A stretch of 64,000 nt of DNA, taken from NCBI GenBank assembly GCA_947501355.1, contig CANMVA010000001.1:938001-1002000 (forward strand). The letters are read 5' to 3'. The notes beneath the pieces were generated by a model that worked only from the letters and a program-made list of their open reading frames with translations, did no database searches and was not told the origin of the DNA. Source of the DNA: an uncultured Paracoccaceae bacterium. Its GTDB lineage: Bacteria > Pseudomonadota > Alphaproteobacteria > Rhodobacterales > Rhodobacteraceae. The translations under genes were made by a program, and so were the position numbers. This document shows positions 53,215-62,329 of this stretch, one piece after another. Positions within the stretch are counted from its first letter, which is position 1. Each line of letters opens with the position of its first letter.

Positions 53215-54530
53215 AGAACGGCGTCCAGACTTTTGGAGAGTTTGCCGACAAGCTCGTCAAGCTGCGCAACGGTCGCGATGAAGGGCGGGGCGAGCAGGAC
53301 GTGATCGCCATGCTTGCCGTCGATTGTGCCGTTCATCGGGTAGCAGATCAGGCCGTTCTCCATCGCTTTGGCTTTGAGGCGGGCGGCGAGTTTCTTGGCG
53401 GGATCGAAAGGGCTTGTCGTCTCGCGGTCGGCGACAAATTCGAGCCCGCGGAACATGCCCCGCCCACGGATATCACCGACATGGGGGTGCTGGCCGAATT
53501 CGGTGCGCAGGGCGGCCTCGAAATAGTCACCCATTTTTGCGGCGCGGTCGGCCATGCCGCCGTCGGTCAGCTTTGTGACGACCGCATTGGCGGCGGCGCA
53601 GGCGACCGGGTGGCCCAGATATGTGTGCCCGTGCTGAAAAAAGCCGCTGCCGTTTTCGATGGCGCTGTAGATATCGGCGGAGCAGAGCATCGCACCAATC
53701 GGCTGGTAGCCTGCACCAAGACCCTTCGCGATGGTGAGGATGTCGGGGCGCACGTTGTCCTGGGTGCAGGCGAACAGCGTGCCGGTGCGGCCCATGCCGC
53801 ACATGACCTCATCAAGGATCAAGAGGATGCCGTAGCGGTCGCAAATCTCGCGGATGCGGGTGAAATAGCCCGGGACGGCAGGGACAGCACCCGCTGTGGC
53901 CCCGACAACAGGTTCCGCGAGAAAGCCGATTACGGTCTCGGGGCCGACGCGCTGCAATTCCGCCTCAAGCTCATTGGCGACGCGCTGGCCGTAGTCTTCG
54001 GCGCTCTCGCCCTCCGCGCGGTCGCGGTATTCGTAGCAGGGGGCGATGTGACTGGCGGAGACCATCACCGGATCGAACGGCTCGCGCCGCCACATGTTGC
54101 CGCCCGTGCCAAGCGCGCCCAGCGTGTTGCCGTGATAGCTTTGACGGCGCGAGATGAAGCGGGTGCGATCCGGTTGGCCGATCTCGATCATGTATTGTCG
54201 GGCGAGCTTCATCGCGGCCTCAACCGCCTCGGACCCGCCGGAGACCAGATAGACCCGGTCGATCCCTTCGGGCGCATGGGTGATCAGGCGGGTCGCCAGC
54301 GCCTCGGCGGGCTCGGACGTCAGAAAGCCGGTATGCGCGAAATCCAGAGAATCGATCTGCCATTTGATCGCGGCGATCACGTCGGGATCGCTATGGCCGA
54401 GGCAAGAGACAGCCGCGCCGCCGGAGCCATCAAGATAGGATTTGCCGTCGGAGTCGTGGATGTAAATGCCCTCGCCGCGCACCGCGACAGGCATATGGGC
54501 TTTGGTGTGGCGTGGGAAAACATGTGACAT
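53211..54530 (-). CDS. class III PLP-dependent aminotransferase
   Basis: A 439-aa omega-type aminotransferase: VSGGSEAVEAAMKLARQY, RRQSYHGNTLGALGTGGN, LILDEVMCGMGRTGTLFACTQDN and the PLP lysine in LTIAKGLGAGYQPIGAML (~273). Class III enzymes use amines, gamma- and beta-amino acids. The same frame stays open far upstream but there it lies antisense to the TAXI gene and is not coding; the ATG before SHVFPRHTKAHM gives normal length. Coupled to the BKACE gene and divergent from the TAXI-TRAP transporter. Confidence 0.9.
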   Translation of the reverse strand: MSHVFPRHTKAHMPVAVRGEGIYIHDSDGKSYLDGSGGAAVSCLGHSDPDVIAAIKWQIDSLDFAHTGFLTSEPAEALATRLITHAPEGIDRVYLVSGGSEAVEAAMKLARQYMIEIGQPDRTRFISRRQSYHGNTLGALGTGGNMWRREPFDPVMVSASHIAPCYEYRDRAEGESAEDYGQRVANELEAELQRVGPETVIGFLAEPVVGATAGAVPAVPGYFTRIREICDRYGILLILDEVMCGMGRTGTLFACTQDNVRPDILTIAKGLGAGYQPIGAMLCSADIYSAIENGSGFFQHGHTYLGHPVACAAANAVVTKLTDGGMADRAAKMGDYFEAALRTEFGQHPHVGDIRGRGMFRGLEFVADRETTSPFDPAKKLAARLKAKAMENGLICYPMNGTIDGKHGDHVLLAPPFIATVAQLDELVGKLSKSLDAVL

Positions 54531-54767
54531 GCGCTGCCTCCGCATCGCGCGTTCAGGGTGAGTCAATTTCAACCAGACGTGCCAGTGATTGACAACAAAT
54601 GAAACTGCGTTGACACTCAACGGGTCCGGTTTGGGAGGATTGGAAGTTGCCGCCGCTGGGTCAAAATTTGCCAGACCTATCTGATTGGTGGCAGCCTGTC
54701 TGATGCTCACCCCGACCTTGGGTTGAGCCCCCCAAACCTCACGACATGACATCAACAAAGGGAGTAA

Positions 54768-55739
54768 ATGATGTTTAACAAACTGAAACTGACAGCCGTG
54801 GGTGTGGTGTCTGCTGCGATGATGGCACCTGCCGCCTACGCAGAAGAGTTCATCACCATCGGCACCGGTGGCGTCACAGGCGTTTACTACCCCACTGGCG
54901 GCGCGATCTGCCGTCTGGTGAACAAAGGTCGCCGCGATCATGGCGTGCGCTGCTCGGTCGAATCCACGGGTGGGTCTGTCTACAACATCAACACCATCCG
55001 CGAGGGTGAGCTTGAGTTCGGCGTGGCCCAGTCTGACTGGCAGTATCACGCGTTCAACGGCTCGTCGCGCTTTGAAGAAGCGGGTCCCTTTGAAGGCCTG
55101 CGCGCCGTGTTCTCGGTTCACCCGGAGCCCTTTACGGTTGTGGCCCGTGCTGACGCCGGCATCACAACGGTTGATGATCTGGCTGGCAAGCGCGTCAATA
55201 TCGGCAATCCCGGCTCCGGTCAGCGCGGCACGATGGAAGTGCTGATGGAAGCCAAAGGCTGGACGATGGACGATTTCGCCCTCGCAACCGAGCTGAAAGC
55301 GGCTGAGCAGTCGGCAGCGCTCTGCGACAACCAGATCGACGCGATGGTCTACACCGTGGGTCACCCCTCTGGCTCCATTCAGGAAGCGACGACCGCATGT
55401 GATTCCGTGCTGGTTGAAGTGTCCGGTGACGCTGTCATGGGTCTGGTCGAGAACAACTCGTTCTACCGCACCGCCACCATCCCCGGCGGCATGTATCGCG
55501 GCAATGACAACGACACGATGACCTTCGGTGTGGGCGCGACCTTCGTGACCTCGGCGGATGTCTCTGAAGAGGTTGTCTACACGCTCGTCAGCGCGGTCTT
55601 CGAGAATTTCGAGGACTTCACCGGTCTGCACCCTGCGTTTGCCAACCTCAAGCCCGAGGAAATGGCGACGGCTGGTTTGTCTGCCCCGCTGCACCCCGGT
55701 GCGGAGAAGTATTACAAAGAGCAAGGCTGGATCGAGTAA
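54768..55739 (+). CDS. TAXI family TRAP transporter solute-binding protein
   Basis: A 323-aa periplasmic protein with signal peptide ending PAAYAEE. The start of the mature chain [25 protein letters not shown] is the TAXI family hallmark, followed by [13 protein letters not shown]-like [22 protein letters not shown] proteins bind glutamate, other amino or organic acids, often unknown. It works with the fused permease downstream. Divergent from the aminotransferase/BKACE genes across a 237-bp region in which I saw no convincing operator. Confidence 0.93.
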   Translation: MMFNKLKLTAVGVVSAAMMAPAAYAEEFITIGTGGVTGVYYPTGGAICRLVNKGRRDHGVRCSVESTGGSVYNINTIREGELEFGVAQSDWQYHAFNGSSRFEEAGPFEGLRAVFSVHPEPFTVVARADAGITTVDDLAGKRVNIGNPGSGQRGTMEVLMEAKGWTMDDFALATELKAAEQSAALCDNQIDAMVYTVGHPSGSIQEATTACDSVLVEVSGDAVMGLVENNSFYRTATIPGGMYRGNDNDTMTFGVGATFVTSADVSEEVVYTLVSAVFENFEDFTGLHPAFANLKPEEMATAGLSAPLHPGAEKYYKEQGWIE

Positions 55740-55761
55740 TCTCGACCCGTTGAAAACAGCT

Positions 55762-55781
55762 GGGGGCGGTGCGCTGCCCCC
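55762..55781 (+). other. intercistronic hairpin after TAXI gene
   Basis: GGGGGC and GCCCCC arms 8 bases apart, 23 bp after the stop codon and without a T-run. As for the ABC operon, it likely stabilises the binding-protein mRNA and lowers permease expression. Confidence 0.6.
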
Positions 55782-55846
55782 GGTCTGCACCGGCTCAACT
55801 TGGCCGGGCTTCCAGAATAAGCACGCCGAAAAGGCAGCAGGGGGAC

Positions 55847-58459
55847 ATGATGTCGAAAACAGAAAAACGCGCTCTGAGTGAAGAAGAACTCCAAGAGCTT
55901 GTTGCCGCCAGTGACAGTGGCGCGCGCAGTCCCACCGGCTCCGTTGGTCTGTTCATCGCACTTGTCGCGCTGACATGGTCGATCTTTCAGGTCCTTTTAG
56001 CCTCACCCGTCGCCCCTTGGGTGCTGCCAGGCGATCTGATCAACAACTCGCGTCAGATTCACTTGGCGTTTGCGGTGTTCCTGTCCGCCATGGCCTATCC
56101 GCTCTTCAAGTCGAGCCCGCGCGATTACATCCCGTGGTATGATTGGGCGCTGGGGATCGCAGGCGCGTTCCTCGCGCTTTACGGGTATTTCTTCTATGAC
56201 AAGATCGTGGGCAATGGCGGTTTGGCAGATGCAACCGACGCCTATTTCGCCTTGGCCGGTCTGATCCTGCTTTTCATCGCGTCCTACCGCGTTCTGGGTC
56301 CCGTGATGGTGATCCTCGCGCTGATCTTCCTGTTTTACGTGTTCTTTGGCTCGTCCGAGGCCGTGCCCGACCAGATCCGCTGGGCGGGTGCATCCTTGCG
56401 CAAGGCGATGAGCCATATGTGGATCACGTCCGAGGGGGTCTTCGGGATCGCTTTGGGCGTTTCGACCAAGTTCGTGTTCCTGTTCGTTCTGTTCGGCGCG
56501 CTTTTGGATAAGGCAGGGGCGGGCAATTACTTCATCAAGATGGCGTTTGGCGCGTTGGGCCACCTGCGCGGTGGGCCTGCGAAAGCCGCGGTTGTGGGAT
56601 CGGCTGCCACCGGCCTGATCTCGGGCTCGTCTATCGCGAACGTCGTCACTACCGGCACGTTCACCATTCCGCTGATGAAGCGTGTGGGGTTCAGCGCTGA
56701 AAAGGCCGGCTCGGTCGAGGTGGCGTCATCCGTCAACGGTCAGATCATGCCGCCTGTGATGGGCGCGGCTGCCTTCCTGATGGTTGAGTATGTGGGCATC
56801 TCTTACGTCGAGGTCATCACCCACGCTTTCCTGCCTGCGGTGATTTCCTACATCGCGCTGGTCTACATCGTTCACCTTGAAGCGGTGAAAAACAACATGC
56901 CGACCATTGGCAACAAGGTCGTTAGCATGGGCCGCACCATTGGCGGGATGTTCGCGTTTTTCGCAGGCTTTGCCGCACTTTGCTACATCACGCAGTTCCC
57001 GGTGCGCTTCATCACCGGGCTGTTCCCGGAAGGCTCGGGTTTGATCCTAGCGGTGCTGCTGAGCGCGATCTATGTGGCGCTGATCTATCTGGCCTCGCAA
57101 ACGCCTGATCTTGAGGCCGATGACCCCAATGCAGAGGTCGTGGAGCTTCCCGATCTGGCAAAGATTTACAAATCCGGTCTCTACTTCCTGCTACCGATCA
57201 TCGTGCTGGTCTACTTCCTGATGATCGAGCGCAAGTCGCCCGGCCTCTCGGCCTTCTGGGCGACCTTCCTGCTGTTCGGCATCCTGCTGACCCAGAAGAT
57301 GCTGAAGGCGTTCTTCCGCGGTGAAGATAACGCGATCAGCCGTCTCAAGGACGGTGTGATCGACCTGATCGACGGTATGATCGACGGCGCGCGTAACATG
57401 ATCGGGATCGGTCTGGCGACTGCGACGGCGGGCATCATCGTTGGCACTGTGTCGTTGACCGGGATCGGTCAGGTGATGGCGGATTTCGTTGAATTCCTGT
57501 CAGGCGGGAACCTGATCCTGATGCTGATCTTCGTGGCGATCCTATCGCTGATCCTTGGGATGGGCTTGCCGACCACAGCCAACTACATCGTTGTGTCCTC
57601 CCTGATGGTGGCCGTGGTAGTCGAACTGGGCGCGCAGTCGGGCCTGATCGTGCCGCTGATCGCAGTTCACCTGTTCGTCTTCTATTTCGGCATCATGGCC
57701 GATGTGACGCCCCCTGTGGGTCTGGCGAGTTTCGCCGCCGCTGCCGTCTCAGGCGGCGATGCGATCCGCACAGGTTTCACGGCGTTCTTCTACAGCTTGC
57801 GGACGGTGGCGCTGCCCTTCGTGTTCATCTTCAACACGGACCTGCTGCTGATCGATGTGACGCTGACCCAAGGCATTATCGTCTTCATTGTCTCGACCAT
57901 TGGTATTCTTGTGTTTACCGCCGCAACCATGGGCTGGTTCCTGACCCGCAACCGCATCTATGAGACGGTGCTCCTGCTGCTTGTCGCTTTCGCGCTGTTC
58001 CGTCCGGGGGTCTTCATGAACCAGATCCAGCCGCCGTTCGAACAGATCGCGCCTGCGGCGTTCTCGGAGGCGCTGGGTGCTGCGGAGCCGGGTGACGAGT
58101 TGCGGGTGATTATCTCAGGGCCTGACTTCGACACGCTGGAGGTCAAAGAGGTCACGGTGCCGCTGACCGTGCCGGAAGGTGCGGATGCGCAAGCGCGGCT
58201 GGATGCGCTGGGCTTCATCATCGTGCCGGAAGGCGATGCGCAGCGGCTGGATGAGCCGGGCTTCGGCTCGGACCTGGGCGACGCGCTGTCCTCGTTCGAT
58301 TTCTACGGGGATGACCCGGTGCAAATCGCCAGTGTCCAAGCCACCGCAGATCAGATGCCCAAGGAACTGATCTTCATCCCGGCGCTGCTGCTGCTTGGCC
58401 TTATCGCGCTGATGCAATCGCGCCGCGCGACCCCTGTTCGTGAAGGAGAACTGGCATGA
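55847..58459 (+). CDS. TRAP transporter fused DctQM-type permease with C-terminal extra domain
   Basis: An 870-aa membrane protein typical of TAXI systems (4TM-12TM type). It begins MMSKTEKRALSEEELQ after GGGGGAC. Core segments include AAVVGSAATGLISGSSIANVVTTGTFTIPLMKRVGFSAEKAGSVEVASSVNGQIMPPVMGAAAF and ILGMGLPTTANYIVVSSLMV...FYFGIMADVTPPVGLASFAAAA. Residues ~735-860 form a soluble acidic domain (DUF3394-like) ending with a last helix ELIFIPALLLLGLIALMQ. Overlaps uspA by 4 bp. Confidence 0.92.
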   Translation: MMSKTEKRALSEEELQELVAASDSGARSPTGSVGLFIALVALTWSIFQVLLASPVAPWVLPGDLINNSRQIHLAFAVFLSAMAYPLFKSSPRDYIPWYDWALGIAGAFLALYGYFFYDKIVGNGGLADATDAYFALAGLILLFIASYRVLGPVMVILALIFLFYVFFGSSEAVPDQIRWAGASLRKAMSHMWITSEGVFGIALGVSTKFVFLFVLFGALLDKAGAGNYFIKMAFGALGHLRGGPAKAAVVGSAATGLISGSSIANVVTTGTFTIPLMKRVGFSAEKAGSVEVASSVNGQIMPPVMGAAAFLMVEYVGISYVEVITHAFLPAVISYIALVYIVHLEAVKNNMPTIGNKVVSMGRTIGGMFAFFAGFAALCYITQFPVRFITGLFPEGSGLILAVLLSAIYVALIYLASQTPDLEADDPNAEVVELPDLAKIYKSGLYFLLPIIVLVYFLMIERKSPGLSAFWATFLLFGILLTQKMLKAFFRGEDNAISRLKDGVIDLIDGMIDGARNMIGIGLATATAGIIVGTVSLTGIGQVMADFVEFLSGGNLILMLIFVAILSLILGMGLPTTANYIVVSSLMVAVVVELGAQSGLIVPLIAVHLFVFYFGIMADVTPPVGLASFAAAAVSGGDAIRTGFTAFFYSLRTVALPFVFIFNTDLLLIDVTLTQGIIVFIVSTIGILVFTAATMGWFLTRNRIYETVLLLLVAFALFRPGVFMNQIQPPFEQIAPAAFSEALGAAEPGDELRVIISGPDFDTLEVKEVTVPLTVPEGADAQARLDALGFIIVPEGDAQRLDEPGFGSDLGDALSSFDFYGDDPVQIASVQATADQMPKELIFIPALLLLGLIALMQSRRATPVREGELA

Positions 58460-58887
58460 CCAAGACGGTTCTATGCGCTGTTGACATCAATCGCCCCGAT
58501 GAGGAGGCTCATGTCCTCAAACGCGCCAAGCAGTTGGCGGATCTGGATGGCGCACAGTTAGATGTGATCACCGTTGTGCCTGATTTCGGGGCCAGCCTTG
58601 TGGGCGCCTATTTCGAGGAGCATCACGTCAAGACCGCCAAGGACAGTGCGGTCGAGTTGCTGAGCAAATTCGTGGCCGACACGTTGGGTGCAGAGGCCGA
58701 TGAGAAGGCGCGCCACATCGTTGCGGTGGGCAGTGTCTATGAGGAGGTCCTCAAGACAGCCGCCCTGTCAGGGGCCGACCTGATCGTACTCGGCGCGCAT
58801 CGTCCGGACCTCAAGGACTACTTGCTAGGCCCCAACGCGTCCCGCGTGGTGCGCCATTCGGAGTGTTCGGTTTACGTGGTTAGGTAA
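58456..58887 (+). CDS. universal stress protein (UspA) of the TRAP operon
   Basis: A 143-aa UspA-fold protein (VLCAVDINRPDEEAHVLKRA; C-terminal VLGAHRPDLKDYLLGPNASRVVRHSECSVYVVR). The ATP-binding glycines are partly conserved. It is translationally coupled to the TRAP permease; such UspA proteins (TeaD type) are known to regulate TRAP transport activity in an ATP-dependent way. Confidence 0.92.
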   Translation: MTKTVLCAVDINRPDEEAHVLKRAKQLADLDGAQLDVITVVPDFGASLVGAYFEEHHVKTAKDSAVELLSKFVADTLGAEADEKARHIVAVGSVYEEVLKTAALSGADLIVLGAHRPDLKDYLLGPNASRVVRHSECSVYVVR

Positions 58888-58933
58888 CGGTTTCGCGAGT
58901 TCGGGAGTGTCGCTTCTGGATGCGTGGGCCTCT

Positions 58934-59314
58934 TCAGCTGTCTTCAAGGACTTTTCTGGCAACGCGGAAGCACTCCAAGGCCTGCGGCACACCGCAATAG
59001 ATGCCAACCACATGGATGATGGCGCGGATCTCGTCCGGGGTGACACCGTTGTTGATCGCGCCGCGACAGTGGATTTCCCATTCGTGCATCTTCCCCAAAG
59101 CGCCGATCATGGACAGGTTCATCATGGAGCGCGTCTTGGGATCAATGACGTCGTCGCCCCAGCCAAATCCCCAGCACCACGCTGTCATCGCCTCTTGAAA
59201 GGGACGCGTGAACTCATCGGCGGCGGCAAGGTTCTTTTCAACGTAGGCCTCGCCCAGTGTGGCCTTGCGCTGCTCTAACCCTTTCAGAAACAGATCTTCG
59301 TCAAATGCAGTCAT
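58934..59314 (-). CDS. carboxymuconolactone decarboxylase-like protein
   Basis: A 126-aa all-helical protein of the CMD/AhpD superfamily (RSMMNLSMIGALGKMHEWEIHCRGAINNGVTPDEIRAIIHVVGIYCGVPQALECFRVARKVL). The AhpD CxxC pair is absent; the EWEIHCRGAINNG region matches decarboxylase-type members. It is the last gene of the operon with an RpiR regulator and follows the aldehyde dehydrogenase by 3 bp. No protocatechuate genes are nearby, so the classical PcaC function is unlikely to be meant. Confidence 0.88.
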   Translation of the reverse strand: MTAFDEDLFLKGLEQRKATLGEAYVEKNLAAADEFTRPFQEAMTAWCWGFGWGDDVIDPKTRSMMNLSMIGALGKMHEWEIHCRGAINNGVTPDEIRAIIHVVGIYCGVPQALECFRVARKVLEDS

Positions 59315-59317
59315 TTG

Positions 59318-60763
59318 TCAGCCTTTCAATTTGATCGCGACATTCTTGGTCTGAACGTAGTTCCAAAGGGCTTCGCGGCCCTTTTCGCGCCCATAGCCGG
59401 ATTTACCATACCCGCCGAAAGGCGTTTCGACCCCGCCTGCATACCATTCGTTCACGAAGACCTGTCCGGCGCGCAGCTGACGGGCGGCTGTCGTTGCGCG
59501 GTCAAGGTCGCGGGTGAAGACGCCGCCGACCAAACCGTAGGGCGTTCCGTTGGCGATCTTGAGGGCTTCCGCATCATTTGAGAACTTAAGCACCGACAGA
59601 ACCGGGCCGAAAACCTCTTCATTGGCAATCGTCATGTCAGGGGTGACATCTGTCAGGATCGTTGGTTCCAGAAAGGCACCGGGGATGTTCATCTTGCGGC
59701 CCCCCGTGGCGACCTGAGCGCCCTGCGCTTGCGCCGCCGATATCATATCTGCCGCACGGTCCCGTTGCGCCTCCGACACCATCGCGCCCATGGTTGCGCC
59801 GAATTGGGGCTGCTCGATCCCGGGCTTTACGCTGAGCGATTGGGCGACGCCGACCATCCGTTCGACCAGTTCATCATGAACACTGTCATGGACGATCACA
59901 CGGCTCATGGCCGAGCAGACTTGCCCCGCGTTGAAATAGATGCCCCAACGGATGTCGTTTTCAAACGCCGCGAGATCGGCATCATCATGGACAATGGCGG
60001 CGGATTTTCCGCCCAGTTCCAACACGCAGGGCACGACGTTTTGCGCAGCAGCAGTGGCGATGGCGATGCCCGTCGGGACAGAGCCGGTAAAGACGATCTG
60101 GTTCACTTGAGGGTGGGCTGCGAGGGCTGCACCCGCGTCACGCCCCAGACCGCACAGGATGTTGACGGCCCCTTTGGGCAGGCCCACAGCCTCGGCAGCA
60201 TGGGCGAACCACGCGTTGCTGAGCGGGGTCAGTTCCGGCGTCTTGATCACGCAGGCATTGCCCGTCGCTAGGGCTGCCGACAAGGACCGGGCCGTCATTT
60301 CGACGGGGTAGTTCCATGGAATAATCTGGGCAGAGACGCCAAAGGGCTCGTATGTGGTGAAGTCGAAATAGCCTTTCCCAAGCGGGATTGAGCGGCCTTC
60401 GACCGTTTCGGCCTGATTGCCGTAGTATTCAAAGTAGCGCGCAGCACCTTCAATCTCGATCACGGCTTCCCAGAGCGGTTTACCCTGCTCCATGGTCAAA
60501 ACCCGCGCGATCTCATCTTTATTCTCCAACAGATAGCGCCCCATGGCCTGCACCATCCGTCCGCGTTCGACCGGGCGCAGATCGGCGAGCGCGCCGGACT
60601 GATGCACGCGCTGTGCGGCCATGACGGCGCGGTCCACATCGGCGACATCCGCCAGCGCCTGTTCGGCCAGCTTTTCGCCCGTGCCGGGGTTCGCGATGTC
60701 GATCCGGCCCGCACCGCCGTCGACCCAGGCTCCTTCAATGTAGTTCTGCCAATAGGTCTTCAT
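59318..60763 (-). CDS. aldehyde dehydrogenase, betaine-aldehyde-like
   Basis: A 481-aa NAD(P)-dependent dehydrogenase: PWNYPVEMTARSLSAALATGNACVIKTPELTPLS, FTGSVPTGIAIATAAA, ELGGKSAAIV with the general base and the nucleophile in FNAGQVCSAMSRV. The type resembles betaine and aminobutyraldehyde dehydrogenases. In this operon a Glu-bridged Rieske oxygenase could produce the aldehyde (as malic semialdehyde arises from carnitine), but the real aldehyde is unknown. ATGA overlap with the sulfotransferase-fold gene upstream. Confidence 0.9.
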   Translation of the reverse strand: MKTYWQNYIEGAWVDGGAGRIDIANPGTGEKLAEQALADVADVDRAVMAAQRVHQSGALADLRPVERGRMVQAMGRYLLENKDEIARVLTMEQGKPLWEAVIEIEGAARYFEYYGNQAETVEGRSIPLGKGYFDFTTYEPFGVSAQIIPWNYPVEMTARSLSAALATGNACVIKTPELTPLSNAWFAHAAEAVGLPKGAVNILCGLGRDAGAALAAHPQVNQIVFTGSVPTGIAIATAAAQNVVPCVLELGGKSAAIVHDDADLAAFENDIRWGIYFNAGQVCSAMSRVIVHDSVHDELVERMVGVAQSLSVKPGIEQPQFGATMGAMVSEAQRDRAADMISAAQAQGAQVATGGRKMNIPGAFLEPTILTDVTPDMTIANEEVFGPVLSVLKFSNDAEALKIANGTPYGLVGGVFTRDLDRATTAARQLRAGQVFVNEWYAGGVETPFGGYGKSGYGREKGREALWNYVQTKNVAIKLKG

Positions 60764-61503
60764 GAAGGCATGATCCGATGCTGATAGAGGTGATCATAAT
60801 GGGGTTTCATCCGGCGATGCACGCGCCGAACGCGTTCAGGTGCGTCAGCGACCTCAATATAGCGGCGGGCTTGCGGTTTGAGCCCCGTTGATTGCGCAAG
60901 ATTGGCGTGGAATGATCCCCCATCCCACCAACTATGGGCAGAGGGATCGCCGCCCGGCTCCCACTGCATAGCCTCGGACAAGAAGGGAATGCCAACAGCC
61001 TCACAAAAGGCGCTGACCATAGCATCGGGGTTTTCCAGCAGATCATCGCTGTCGATCACGGGCGGGGGCGCTCCGTTCAGGGCGCTCAAAAGATCGAACA
61101 AGGCCCGCTGTTCGGGAAACCCCACTTCAAGCTCATCGAAATGGGGCCATTTGTTGTAGATCGACGAGATCGTTTTGGCCGGGTCGCGGATGAGGAAAGC
61201 ATGGGTGAAATGGGACAGAAATTCCGGCGTCCACATGTGGTTGATGTAATGGGGAAAGTCCTTGAGAAAGACCGGACCCTTCTGGGCGCGGGCCTGAATA
61301 TCCTCCCAGACGCTGTCGAGCGTCAGGCCCTTGGTCGTCTTGTCGCCTGCCGTGAACCGCGGCCAGAGCGGGTCTTCGCCTTGATACCAGGCTTCTCCGA
61401 AAGGTTCGTGCAGGCACTCCAGATCGCCCCGTTGGCGCATCATCCACTCGAAAGCGGTCGAGGTGGAGCGGGGGACGGCCCAGAGCGCGATGATCTTATG
61501 CAT
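60760..61503 (-). CDS. sulfotransferase-fold P-loop protein of unknown role
   Basis: A 247-aa protein with an N-terminal phosphosulfate-loop-like motif IALWAVPRSTSTAFEWMM (5-22) and FLIRDPAKTISSIYNKWPHFDELEVG (~103-128), where RDP and the following Ser fit the PAPS-binding pattern of sulfotransferases. Small proteins of this sort are often annotated only as sulfotransferase-like. It overlaps both neighbours (8 bp upstream, 4 bp downstream), so it is fully part of the operon. What would be sulfated, or whether a kinase-like reaction occurs, is unclear. Confidence 0.75.
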   Translation of the reverse strand: MHKIIALWAVPRSTSTAFEWMMRQRGDLECLHEPFGEAWYQGEDPLWPRFTAGDKTTKGLTLDSVWEDIQARAQKGPVFLKDFPHYINHMWTPEFLSHFTHAFLIRDPAKTISSIYNKWPHFDELEVGFPEQRALFDLLSALNGAPPPVIDSDDLLENPDAMVSAFCEAVGIPFLSEAMQWEPGGDPSAHSWWDGGSFHANLAQSTGLKPQARRYIEVADAPERVRRVHRRMKPHYDHLYQHRIMPS

Positions 61504-62329
61504 GAAGGCTTTCCAGTAAGCTGCTTTGCGGTGTGGTCGGGGCGATTTCGAGGTCCTTCATGATCCGCCAGTATAGTGCCGTGTCATGGCCGATGACCGG
61601 CTTGCCCAACTGTGCTTCCAGCGCGCGCGCCAGATGGAGGGGGCGTTGCGGCAAACCATCTGGTCCGCTGCGAAAATTGCACATGCCGTTGATCAGATAG
61701 GCATCTGCATCTGGCGCCTGTTCCGCGACATAGGCAAAACTTTTGTAAAAGAGGTCACCGTCGAAAATCCAGCGTTTCGCGTTCACGCTTTCCTGGTCGG
61801 GGAACCATCCCTGATCGACGAAGTTGCCCGCCCAGAGGACGTCAAACCCGGCCTCACGCAGAAAGCCCGCCGTGCCTTGCCACCAAGCGGGCCAATGATA
61901 GGCCGCGTTCAGTGCGACTTTTTCAACATTCATGGCTCGCAAAGCCTCGACCATGGCGTAGCCAGCCATGTGAAACTGCGTTTCATATCTGTCGGACAGG
62001 TCCGCACAATGCTGGCGAATGCCGTCGACGCCCAACCCGCTGGCATGCACCCAGTTTGAGCCAACCTGCCCGCAGACATCCACGCCGTTGCGCGCCATGC
62101 ACTGCACGAAGTCTTCGAGCATCCCGAAGTTCTGTTTGCGCTGCTCCAGACCGTGGACATAGTCGGGCACATGTAGCATCCAGCCATGCACGCCCACATT
62201 GTCGGGGCACATGCGCAGGAAATCCGACGGGGCCGCGTCAAAATCAAATGGCGGGCAGGTAAAACCCACTTGATGGGGAAACAGCTTTTGGTCGGCCGTC
62301 CATTCAGAAGGCATCGCCAGATCAGCCAT
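61496..62329 (-). CDS. Asp/Glu racemase superfamily protein (maleate isomerase-like)
   Basis: A 277-aa two-lobed protein with cysteines in equivalent places of both lobes: C86 in GVDVCGQVGSNWVHA and C217 in YLINGMCNFRSGPDG. N-terminal VGFTCPPFDFDAAPSDFLRMCPDNVGVHGW and C-terminal LEAQLGKPVIGHDTALYWRIM fit the maleate isomerase/arylmalonate decarboxylase branch. Two cysteines favour racemisation or isomerisation over decarboxylation. It overlaps the Rieske gene by 8 bp. Substrate unknown. Confidence 0.75.
   Translation of the reverse strand: MADLAMPSEWTADQKLFPHQVGFTCPPFDFDAAPSDFLRMCPDNVGVHGWMLHVPDYVHGLEQRKQNFGMLEDFVQCMARNGVDVCGQVGSNWVHASGLGVDGIRQHCADLSDRYETQFHMAGYAMVEALRAMNVEKVALNAAYHWPAWWQGTAGFLREAGFDVLWAGNFVDQGWFPDQESVNAKRWIFDGDLFYKSFAYVAEQAPDADAYLINGMCNFRSGPDGLPQRPLHLARALEAQLGKPVIGHDTALYWRIMKDLEIAPTTPQSSLLESLHA

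Noticed and set aside
54531-55790. Upstream extension of the aminotransferase frame through the TAXI gene region (859 codons in total)
   Set aside because: The extension is antisense to a clear TAXI binding protein and has no domain; the aminotransferase is full length from the internal ATG.
58934-59314. 4-carboxymuconolactone decarboxylase PcaC of the protocatechuate pathway
   Set aside because: No pca genes are near and the operon is unrelated; only the fold family can be assigned.
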